From a virus: 38,869 nucleotides of DNA. The stretch covers positions 1 through 38,869 of the IMG/VR virus record IMGVR_UViG_3300025889_000321. One strand, 5' to 3'. Position numbers and translations under genes: made by a program. The notes beneath the pieces are model-generated. The model ran no database searches. It was not told the origin of the DNA and saw only the letters and a program-made list of their open reading frames with translations. Of the stretch, positions 23,979 to 29,918 are shown piece by piece; positions within the stretch are counted from its first letter, which is position 1; each line of letters starts with the position of its first letter.

Positions 23979-24182
23979 TTATCCTCCTACTTTTCTTTTA
24001 CTTACATATTTCATAAAGTTACAGCCGTCAAAAGTTGCTCTGCCCCATGCAGTACTTTCTGCATATTGAAAGCCTTTATCAGTTACTATATCGGTATAAA
24101 ATAAATCTCCTACTTTTTCTGCTTTTTGGTAATAAAAAATATATCTCCAAGTGTGTTTAGTTTTTACAATTTTTGGGTACAT
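23979..24182 (-). CDS. Hypothetical protein
   Basis: 67 residues from ATG 24182 (MYPKIVKTKHTWRYIFYYQK), preferred to an upstream TTG inside the previous gene; GGAAG lies seven bases upstream. The composition is aromatic and basic, with a probable small beta fold ('WRYIFYYQKAEKVGDLFYTDIVTDKGFQYAESTAWG' in segments). No family recognised. Confidence 0.65.
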   Translation of the reverse strand: MYPKIVKTKHTWRYIFYYQKAEKVGDLFYTDIVTDKGFQYAESTAWGRATFDGCNFMKYVSKRKVGG

Positions 24183-24184
24183 AA

Positions 24185-24346
24185 TTACTTCCAAACTATT
24201 GGAACATCTTTTTGATATTCTTCAGTCCATAATTCTATTTCAGTTTTCTTTTCTTTATAAAATATTTCAAAAATAGCTAATGGTAAAAGAATTAATGATA
24301 TTAGAAACATAATATTTAAAAACCAATATAAAAATTCTATATTCAT
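24185..24346 (-). CDS. Small membrane protein
   Basis: 53 residues: MNIEFLYWFLNIMFLISLIL, then LPLAIFEIFYKEKKTEIELW and TEEYQKDVPIVWK. Residues 5-28 are one long hydrophobic helix followed by a charged tail. Its ATG overlaps the stop of the 85-residue gene (TAATG) and its stop is three bases from the next start. Function unknown. Confidence 0.65.
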   Translation of the reverse strand: MNIEFLYWFLNIMFLISLILLPLAIFEIFYKEKKTEIELWTEEYQKDVPIVWK

Positions 24347-24603
24347 TATTTATTACCTCTAACTCTCTTAATTGCTTTTGCATTATGATTAAGTCCAATA
24401 TTTGCATTATCTCCAATTTCAGTTAAATTAATATAACTTGTAATAATTGGATTAGTTAATTGAATAACTCTATCTGAACTAACAACATGAGTAAGTTGAA
24501 TACTTTTACTACCTACACAGTCATCAATATCTAAATCATAACCAACATATTCTTTGCCAAATATTAGGTTATCATTTTCTTCTATTGCCTTATATATTTT
24601 CAT
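24346..24603 (-). CDS. Hypothetical protein with own family A promoter
   Basis: 85 residues: starts MKIYKAIEENDNLIFGKEYV and ends in a basic 'NAKAIKRVRGNK'. A small beta-rich fold is likely. It is the first gene of the run 24603 to 23129 and has a family A promoter 30-60 bases upstream, plus GGAGATAT at the ribosome site. Function unknown. Confidence 0.7.
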   Translation of the reverse strand: MKIYKAIEENDNLIFGKEYVGYDLDIDDCVGSKSIQLTHVVSSDRVIQLTNPIITSYINLTEIGDNANIGLNHNAKAIKRVRGNK

Positions 24604-24611
24604 ATATCTCC

Positions 24612-24660
24612 TTATTATCTAATATAAGATAATTATATAACCATTTTAGAATATAACAAA
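24612..24660 (-). promoter_or_regulatory. Family A promoter and leader, copy 3
   Basis: On the minus strand: TTGTTA (24654-24659), a 16-base spacer, TATAAT (24632-24637), then TATCTTATATTAGATAATAAGGAG. The 24 bases from TATAATTATCTTATA onward are almost identical to the copy at 20138-20186. The leader here lacks the ATG present in other copies. Confidence 0.78.
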
Positions 24661-24670
24661 CTACTATTTT

Positions 24671-24711
24671 AAAAAAAATAAAGCCCATAATTATTACTAA
24701 TTACAGGCTCT
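24671..24711 (-). terminator. Terminator of the que operon
   Basis: On the minus strand AGCCTGTAATT (24699-24709) pairs with AATTATGGGCT (24682-24692), 11 bp with two G-U pairs, followed by TTATTTTTTTT. It lies 130 bases after folE. The 130 bases between folE and the hairpin contain no convincing gene. Confidence 0.8.
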
Positions 24712-24837
24712 ATTTAGTCCATGAAAGAAAACGAATAAATAATTTACTCAGAACAACAACCACATTGTCTTAAATATGTAAAGCATTCCTTTCTTTTATT
24801 ATTGTTTAACTAATTATATATTAATAAGAAGATAAAT

Positions 24838-25377
24838 TTATTTAACTAATGATAAAAATTCGTTTCTAGTTTCGCTTTCTTCTCTAAATACTCCACGCAT
24901 AACTGAAGTAATCATTTGTCCGTCAGTCTTAATTCCTCTTGCAACCATACATAGATGGGTTCCTATTCCATAAACTGCTACATCATATGTATTTACTAAA
25001 TCTCTAACTTCATTTGCAATATCAGAAACTAGTTTTTCTTGTAGTTGTAATTTATGTGCGTGTTTATGTGCTATTCTAGCAAATTTAGATAATCCTAAAA
25101 CTTTATCTCTAGTTATATAACCAATTGCTATTTCTGAACTAAACGGCATTAAATGATGTTCACATAAAGACCAAACTTTTATTCCTTTAACTATAACCAT
25201 TTGGTCTGCTTTTACTGCTTCAAAAGTTGTTCCAATTTTTCCTGCGTCATAATCTATAAACTCTTTCCAAAACTTTGCAACTCTTTTTGGTGTTTCTAAT
25301 AATCCATCTCTATTTGGGTCTTCTCCAATTTCAATTAATAATTCTTTTATTAATTTTTCTATTTTTTCTTGTTGCAT
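24838..25377 (-). CDS. folE: GTP cyclohydrolase I
   Basis: 179 residues. It opens GTP to dihydroneopterin triphosphate, the first step of both folate and 7-deazaguanine synthesis. Zinc ligands and active-site motifs are present: Cys72 and His75 in 'WSLCEHHLMPF', 'GLSKFARI' (96-102) and Cys143 in 'GTHLCMVARG'. It is shorter than most bacterial enzymes (about 190-220) because the N-terminal extension is missing. It is last in the que operon, its ATG overlapping the queE stop, so here it feeds base modification. Confidence 0.95.
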   Translation of the reverse strand: MQQEKIEKLIKELLIEIGEDPNRDGLLETPKRVAKFWKEFIDYDAGKIGTTFEAVKADQMVIVKGIKVWSLCEHHLMPFSSEIAIGYITRDKVLGLSKFARIAHKHAHKLQLQEKLVSDIANEVRDLVNTYDVAVYGIGTHLCMVARGIKTDGQMITSVMRGVFREESETRNEFLSLVK

Positions 25378-26111
25378 TATTTACCTCTTTCATCTGACCA
25401 TAACAAGACATGCAATCTTGGAGATAAGTTATATCCTCTTTTTAGTATTTCATCTGATAGTTGCACCATATTTATAAAATGGTATTTATTATTTTTGCCT
25501 TCAGGCATTATATAAACATTTTTTAAATCGTTTTCTTTTACTATTTCATCTACTTCAAATAAGTCATCTATTTCTTGTACTACAAATTTAAAAGCATAGT
25601 TTTGCGAATATTGCATATATTGTTCTAATACTTTTGGTTTAATAGTTTTTTCTTTTGGCATACCTGCATTTGATAATTTAGGACTAATATTAAAGTAATC
25701 TATAACATCAAAAAACTCATCATTTTTAGCTAATATTGTTCCATTTGTTTCAATTTCAATAACAAATCCTTTTTGTCTTAGATTTTTCATTACATGAAAT
25801 AATTTACTTTGTTGGCTCATTGGTTCGCCACCAGTAAAAACAATATGACTTCCAAAAGGTAAATTAAGGCTCATTATTTGTCCTACTACTTGCTCAACTG
25901 TAAAGCCAATAGTTTCTTTTTTAGGGTCATACTTAACTCCATTTTTACCTTTCCAGTCCCAAGTGTATGGAGTATCGCACCAATCACAAGTTAAATTGCA
26001 ACCACTAACACGAATAAATGCACTAATCTTTCCAATAGTTTGCCCCTCGCCTTGAAATGTAGGTCCAAAAATTTCATTTATTCTAATTAAAGGTAAAGTT
26101 TTAGTATTCAT
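25377..26111 (-). CDS. queE: 7-carboxy-7-deazaguanine synthase
   Basis: 244 residues from ATG 26111 inside the end of queD; an upstream in-frame start adds four residues. It is a radical SAM enzyme converting carboxytetrahydropterin to 7-carboxy-7-deazaguanine. Its cluster cysteines are Cys38, Cys42 and Cys45 (CX3CX2C in 'GCNLTCDWCDT'), and SAM-binding 'FTGGEPMSQ' lies at 92-100. 'FGPTFQGEGQTIG' (15-27) is the typical start. It overlaps both queD and folE. Confidence 0.95.
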   Translation of the reverse strand: MNTKTLPLIRINEIFGPTFQGEGQTIGKISAFIRVSGCNLTCDWCDTPYTWDWKGKNGVKYDPKKETIGFTVEQVVGQIMSLNLPFGSHIVFTGGEPMSQQSKLFHVMKNLRQKGFVIEIETNGTILAKNDEFFDVIDYFNISPKLSNAGMPKEKTIKPKVLEQYMQYSQNYAFKFVVQEIDDLFEVDEIVKENDLKNVYIMPEGKNNKYHFINMVQLSDEILKRGYNLSPRLHVLLWSDERGK

Positions 26112-26478
26112 AATAACTTGCAATAGTTTTATCAGTTTCTTTTACACTTACTTTATTTAAAATATCTTTTTCTCCATATATTTCAATAAACATTGCTTCA
26201 AATTCTTTATAAAAATGTTTAGCCATTTTTTCAGCAGTAGGATTAAAGTTTAAAACATCGTTTAAATGCCTATGGTCTAATTTATTATCTATATATTCTT
26301 TAATAAAATTTAATTCTCCATAGTCAATTATGAAACCAACTTCATCTAATCTCATAGATATTAACTCAACAATTACTACATAATTATGTCCATGCAACCT
26401 AGCACATTGGTGTTCTTTTGGTAAATTAAGTAATTGATGACTTGCAGAAAAAGTAAATTCTTTAGCTATTGAGTACAT
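26101..26478 (-). CDS. queD: 6-carboxytetrahydropterin synthase
   Basis: 125 residues. Zinc ligands are His14 ('FSASHQL') and His29/His31; catalytic Cys25 lies in the CX3HGH motif 'CARLHGH', which marks the QueD (CPH4) subgroup. 'DHRHLND' (69-75) and 'NPTAEKMAK' (79-87) complete the active site. It converts dihydroneopterin triphosphate to carboxytetrahydropterin. An 88-base gap containing a family B element separates it from queC. Confidence 0.93.
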   Translation of the reverse strand: MYSIAKEFTFSASHQLLNLPKEHQCARLHGHNYVVIVELISMRLDEVGFIIDYGELNFIKEYIDNKLDHRHLNDVLNFNPTAEKMAKHFYKEFEAMFIEIYGEKDILNKVSVKETDKTIASYYEY

Positions 26479-26502
26479 TTCTTACAACCTTTCAATGTTT
26501 AT

Positions 26503-26552
26503 GGTCAAAAAAGACCTGTGAGCTTTTGTTCTCTCGGTAGGAAAAAGCATTC
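26503..26552 (+). promoter_or_regulatory. Family B intergenic element, copy 5, between queC and queD (reverse to the genes)
   Basis: The plus strand reads GACCTGTGAGCTTTTG, TTCTCTCGGTAGG, AAAAAGCATTC, matching copy 2 (ACCTGACCTTTTGTTCTCTCGGTAG, AAAAAGCATTC) but oriented against the que operon. A GGTC/GACC hairpin over an A/T6 loop abuts it (26503-26516). Possible roles are an operator, attenuation between queC and queD, or an antisense start. Confidence 0.55.
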
Positions 26553-26566
26553 ATTGGGTAGTAGCC

Positions 26567-27349
26567 CTACTTATTCTCTTGAAATTCTTGTTGTAATTTA
26601 AGAGCGTTTTCTAAGACTTCGTCCCAACCTCCTACATACTCAACTGGGTCTTGTGTTCCTAATTGCCAAAAAGCTAATATTCGTTCAACATCAGAGCCAG
26701 TTTTTCCACTAGCTCTTCCTTTTTCATCAGGTGCATAACTTGTATTAGTATTTTTTAGAACTGTATTAAAGTCTAAATTTAACTTAACGCAGTTTGCGTC
26801 AGTATCTTGCAATATAGTAAATTTATCTCCATTTAAGTAAGGAAGTTTTAAACTTACTAAATCACTATCCCAATTGCCTACTTTAAAAGCATTCATTGCC
26901 TCTACATAAAATTCAGGTCTGCAATCAGGATAAATTGCGTGGTCGCCACTATGAACTCCAAGTCCAATATCTACTTGGCAATTTTCTTTTGTTGCTATTG
27001 ATAATGCATAACCTGCAATCATAGAAAAGAAAATCATATTTCTATTTGGAACTACTGTAAGTTTCATATTTTCTTGCTCATAAAAGCCCTCTGGCACATC
27101 AGTATCGCTACTAACTAATGCAGAGTTATATAAATTACCTATTTGAGATACATCTAATACTGTATGTTCTACTTCATAGCCATTTTCTTTTAAATAAGCT
27201 AAATTATCAGATAATCTTTCTAATTCAAGTTTATGTTTTTGTCCATAATCAAAACTTAATGCAGAAACTTTATAATCATTTGCTAAAAAATTAATTAAAA
27301 GTCCTGTACTATCCATGCCTCCACTAAGGCTTAATACTGCTCTTTTCAT
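26567..27349 (-). CDS. queC: QueC-type preQ0 synthase lacking the zinc cysteines
   Basis: 260 residues. It should convert 7-carboxy-7-deazaguanine to preQ0 with ATP and ammonia. The PP-loop 'SLSGGMDST' (7-15), 'SFDYGQKH' (32-39) and 'VPNRNMIFFSMIAGYA' (100-115) are intact. The C-terminal zinc site, normally S-C-Y then C-G-x-C-x-x-C, reads T-S-Y (203-205) and S-G-K-T-G-S-D (214-220): all four Cys are replaced by Ser204, Ser214, Thr217 and Asp220, with spacing kept. The gene order fixes its identity; whether product or stability differs is unknown. The start overlaps the queF stop. Confidence 0.88.
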   Translation of the reverse strand: MKRAVLSLSGGMDSTGLLINFLANDYKVSALSFDYGQKHKLELERLSDNLAYLKENGYEVEHTVLDVSQIGNLYNSALVSSDTDVPEGFYEQENMKLTVVPNRNMIFFSMIAGYALSIATKENCQVDIGLGVHSGDHAIYPDCRPEFYVEAMNAFKVGNWDSDLVSLKLPYLNGDKFTILQDTDANCVKLNLDFNTVLKNTNTSYAPDEKGRASGKTGSDVERILAFWQLGTQDPVEYVGGWDEVLENALKLQQEFQENK

Positions 27350-27744
27350 TATTTCTCCAAATATCCTACTGAAGTAGTTTCAATTCCACCTCTTTTAGAT
27401 TGTTTATTAGTTACTTTTATCCATTTAGGCTCTAAAGTATCAAATAATTTTTGTGCAATATCACTTGCTAATGCCTCGCAAAAATGTCCTACTTCTCTAA
27501 ATGTCCATAAATATAGCTTTAATGATTTACTTTCAATACATAATTCATCAGGCTGATATTCAATAGTTAATTCTCCAAAGTCAGGTTGTCCTGTCATTGG
27601 ACATAAACTTGTCAATTCATCAGTCCAAAATTTTACTGTTTGAGTATTTTTTGGTGCAGGAAAAGTTTCAAGTTGGTCTAATGGATTTCTTGTCTTTTTT
27701 CCTAATATAGTTAGGTCTTTAGTATATTCTGGCTCATGTGCCAT
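27349..27744 (-). CDS. queF: NADPH-dependent preQ0 reductase
   Basis: 131 residues, the short (unimodular) form. It reduces the nitrile of preQ0 to the aminomethyl group of preQ1. Nucleophile Cys48 and Asp55 lie in 'SLCPMTGQPDF', and the QueF motif 'ESKSLKLYL' (71-79) that binds NADPH is intact, so this is a reductase and not the QueF-like amidinotransferase. 'HFCE' (87-90) keeps the substrate Glu. It is first in the operon, with AGGAGGACAAA at the start and a family A promoter about 70 bases upstream. Confidence 0.93.
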   Translation of the reverse strand: MAHEPEYTKDLTILGKKTRNPLDQLETFPAPKNTQTVKFWTDELTSLCPMTGQPDFGELTIEYQPDELCIESKSLKLYLWTFREVGHFCEALASDIAQKLFDTLEPKWIKVTNKQSKRGGIETTSVGYLEK

Positions 27745-27815
27745 TTTGTCCTCCTAGTTTTGTTTAAGGTTTTCTAGTACTTGAGATAAGGTTAGCAGGT
27801 ATAAAAAATTTGTCT

Positions 27816-27843
27816 ATTATATAATCTGTTCTCGCTATAACAA
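27816..27843 (-). promoter_or_regulatory. Family A promoter, copy 4, for the que operon
   Basis: On the minus strand: TTGTTA (27838-27843), a 16-base spacer with TAGCGAGAACAG, TATAAT (27816-27821). TTTTAGTTGTTAT just upstream matches the copy at 31202 exactly for 13 bases. The downstream leader differs (no GTTAGATAATAA). ATTATATAAT is palindromic and might also serve the opposite strand. Confidence 0.72.
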
Positions 27844-28755
27844 CTAAAATAAAAAAAACTTAGAACAAAAAGTAGAAAAAGTATAATATAGGTTTATTAT
27901 ATTTTTTATAAGGTTATGGTTAGCCTTAAAAAATAGCAACCGAGTAGAGCGAGAGCTAACCCAAGTAAAATTGGTAGGTAAGAAATTAGAAATTCAACCT
28001 TGATGAAGACTTAAACAGAGAGCTTTTGTGAGCATAAACTAGTACCTGAAAATGAAACTTGGGGAGGTAATTAGCCCACTTGTTAAGAAGTAAAGCAAGA
28101 AGTAAGAAGTAAGGTAGGCGTATTGACTACAGGATTGAGAATTTCCATTAAAAAATAATTTAAAGTAGGATTGGTATAAACTTAACTAGCCAAAAATCTA
28201 GAGTATGCTCTCACAAAAGCTCTTTGTAACTGAGTTCTTATGGATATGAGTAGTTGTTTGGCAAGTAGTTCAGGAATGTACCTGCCTTTAGTTGAAATAC
28301 TTTAGGGCTACGCTATAAAGCATATATTGATTCGAAGCAATATGAACTACTTAAAACTTATAAACCATTTAGTAACCAATCCTGAAATACGGCATGTCGA
28401 AAAATGTTAGATAAGTAATTTAAGTAAGCAAACAGATACGCTCATATCCGTAAGGACTTAGTTAATTTGAGAGATTAAAGATATAGGTTGTGAAGGTAAC
28501 TTCTCATTTGGGAAGCTTCATCTCAGGTGGTCGTAGCGTAATGCACGAGCCATATACTGAAAGGTATATAAGCCTGAAGGAATAACTTGCAGTACAATAT
28601 CCTTTTAGGTTAGTTGTGGAGTGTGGTGGGTTGTTAATTTAATCAAAGTGGTTTTGACAAATTACTTTGAACTTTAACTGTAAGCAAGATTGTCATTATT
28701 TAGCCTGTATCTTTAATCTCTTAATTTAGATTTATAACTCCCAATAGGGTAGAAT

Positions 28756-28793
28756 AGATGATATATTCACTGATAACTCCGTGATTATTATCT
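28756..28793 (+). repeat. Hairpin holding an antisense copy of the family A leader
   Basis: AGATGATA pairs with TATTATCT and TCAC with GTGA, forming the last hairpin before the terminator. Read on the minus strand, 28785-28799 is TATGTTAGATAATAA followed by TCACGGAGTTA, matching the leader at 8817 (TATGTTAGATAATAA, then AAAAGGAGTTA). No -10/-35 of family A lies next to it. Confidence 0.55.
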
Positions 28794-28801
28794 AACATAC
28801 G

Positions 28802-28847
28802 AGAAGACTTTAAGGACTGGCAACAGTCTTTAAGGTCTTCTTTTTTT
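28802..28847 (+). terminator. Strong rho-independent terminator of the noncoding RNA
   Basis: GAAGACTTTAAGGACTG (28803-28819) pairs over all 17 bases with 28824-28840 (two G-U pairs), closed by a GCAA tetraloop and followed by seven T (28841-28847). There is no A-tract on the other side, so it works only rightward, showing that the gene-free region is transcribed from the plus strand. Confidence 0.93.
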
Positions 28848-29337
28848 ACATTGGTGTAGGTTTTACAATATATCTTTCTTGAGTTTTAGGTAATGGTGCT
28901 AATTTTTTAGTGATTATATTCCAATAAGTAAAAGGTAAGCCAGTTTTTGATATTCCATGCCACCTGTAGCCTAATTTTTCATAAAATTTAATACTTGGTT
29001 TATTTGCAAAAAACCTTAATAACATTACATAATTTTCTTTCATATCTTCTTCTAACATTTTCATCATTTCTGCACCAATATTTTTACCTCTATATTGTTC
29101 TAATACGAAAAAATGTCTTAAAGTACAATGTCTTGGTTCTCTTTTTGTATAAGAAATAAACATAAAACCTTTATCTTCTAAGCTAAAAACTTTAGAACTT
29201 TCTTTATCCCATTGTTTTTCAACTCGCCAATCATACAAAGCATTTTTTAAATGACTTTTAGAACTTAAACTACCACCTTTTGTATGTTCTATTTCTTTTA
29301 ATAATTTTTCCATTTCTTTTTCAGTTTTTATTATCAT
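28846..29337 (-). CDS. GNAT-family N-acetyltransferase
   Basis: 163 residues from ATG 29337 (MIIKTEKEMEKLLKE); a start at 29382 would overlap the lysozyme-like gene by 62 bases. 'LRHFFVLEQYRGKNIGAEMMKMLEEDM' is motif A with the acetyl-CoA loop (Q-YRGKNIG), and 'LLRFFANKPSIKFYEKLGYRWHG' is motif B ('A-kpsi-FYeklGyr'). The substrate is unknown. Its stop nearly touches the ncRNA terminator from the opposite strand. Phage GNATs may modify host proteins, or bases as Mom does; nothing here decides. Confidence 0.78.
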   Translation of the reverse strand: MIIKTEKEMEKLLKEIEHTKGGSLSSKSHLKNALYDWRVEKQWDKESSKVFSLEDKGFMFISYTKREPRHCTLRHFFVLEQYRGKNIGAEMMKMLEEDMKENYVMLLRFFANKPSIKFYEKLGYRWHGISKTGLPFTYWNIITKKLAPLPKTQERYIVKPTPM

Positions 29338-29737
29338 AGTCCCAACACTTTCTACTTGCGTTCCAATGGTGTAAGCCGTCATTAATCATTAACCATTTAG
29401 CTACTTTTGTAGCTACTATTTTATTAAATGGAGTAGTTGTTATTTTTAATTTAGGTTTTAACCAAGCCCAAGTTTTATCATTAAATTGAAATAATCCTCT
29501 ATCAGTTGTACCATTTTTATTGTAATTTATAGCGTTTTCTCTGCCAGAACTTTCACAATAAATAATTAGTAAAGGTATTAAAGCTTTATCTAAACCAAAT
29601 TCATCAACTATTAATTCAATATGTTCTTCTACTGCACTAACTTTATATTGTATTTCTCTGCATTCAATATATTCATTTAAAGTATCAGGAGTTAAAAAAG
29701 GGTAAGGTATAGCACAAGCGATTATTAACTCTAACAT
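29321..29737 (-). CDS. Lytic transglycosylase/lysozyme-like endolysin
   Basis: 138 residues. The N-terminus 'MLELIIACAIPYPFL' is hydrophobic, like a short signal or anchor. The catalytic Glu62 lies in 'IIYCESSGRENAINYNKNG', and 'TTDRGLFQFNDKTWAWL' (77-93) is the following SLT motif (G-fQ---tW). It would cleave peptidoglycan. Close to the phosphoesterase and holin genes. Confidence 0.75.
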   Translation of the reverse strand: MLELIIACAIPYPFLTPDTLNEYIECREIQYKVSAVEEHIELIVDEFGLDKALIPLLIIYCESSGRENAINYNKNGTTDRGLFQFNDKTWAWLKPKLKITTTPFNKIVATKVAKWLMINDGLHHWNASRKCWDYDNKN

Positions 29738-29749
29738 TTTTGTATTTTT

Positions 29750-29887
29750 TTAGCTTTTTGTAAGTTGCTCAATTAAATGTACGCCTTTTCTCATAGGCTC
29801 CATTGTAATATCTTCTCCACTTTTAAAAATAAATTGAGGAGTATCTCCTGTATATTCAATTGCGTGCAACTTTTTTAATTCTGCCAT
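29750..29887 (-). CDS. Small hypothetical protein
   Basis: 45 residues: MAELKKLHAIEYTGDTPQFI, then FKSGEDITMEPMRKGVHLIE and QLTKS. A small beta-rich fold ('IEYTGDTPQFIFKSGEDITM') of the kind found in many short phage proteins. It lies in the gap between the phosphoesterase and endolysin genes. No recognised family; a clear ribosome site is lacking. Confidence 0.5.
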   Translation of the reverse strand: MAELKKLHAIEYTGDTPQFIFKSGEDITMEPMRKGVHLIEQLTKS

Positions 29888-29918
29888 ACATATAAGTATA
29901 GTATATTTTTAGCTATAT

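Larger units (their letters stand above)
27890..28847 (+). ncRNA. Giant structured noncoding RNA (GOLLD/ROOL-like candidate or new class)
   Basis: About 950 bases with no credible ORF on either strand, ending in a perfect terminator. Three long helices are visible. 28016-28032 pairs with 28210-28226 (17 bp, continuing as CATA/TATG and CTAG/CTAG). 28231-28250 pairs with 28441-28460 (20 bp, no mismatch). 28467-28490 pairs with 28701-28724 (24 bp). Inside are GNRA hairpins (GAAG-GTAA-CTTC at 28492; ATATACT-GAAA-GGTATAT at 28552), a GGTTAGC/GCTAACC stem (27918/27955), a hairpin at 28324-28343 and mutually exclusive pairs suggesting pseudoknots. The 5' end is uncertain; TATAAT at 27882 could be its -10. 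Large size, phage location and many tetraloops fit the GOLLD and ROOL classes, but I cannot align it to them from memory. Confidence 0.8.

Noticed and set aside
24735-24790. Short Cys-rich minus-strand frame (CGCC motif) between folE and the terminator
   Set aside because: No start codon follows the preceding stop in that frame and there is no ribosome site; treated as noncoding.
8672-26552. CRISPR array or transposon ends for the repeated elements
   Set aside because: Copies are dispersed singly at operon starts in both orientations, with no regular spacing, no cas genes, no transposase and no target duplications.
27349-27744. QueF-like archaeosine amidinotransferase
   Set aside because: The NADPH motif ESKSLKLYL is intact, which marks the reductase, not the amidinotransferase.
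28324-28343. T-loop-like TTCGAA hairpin, possible tRNA
   Set aside because: No acceptor stem, anticodon arm or CCA-compatible layout around it; it fits as a hairpin of the large RNA. No tRNA gene was found anywhere in the window.
28471-28487. Group I intron-like S element (AAGATATAG) or group II domain V
   Set aside because: The segment is fully used in the 24-bp helix with 28701-28724, and there is no flanking split gene, P/Q/R partner or intron ORF.
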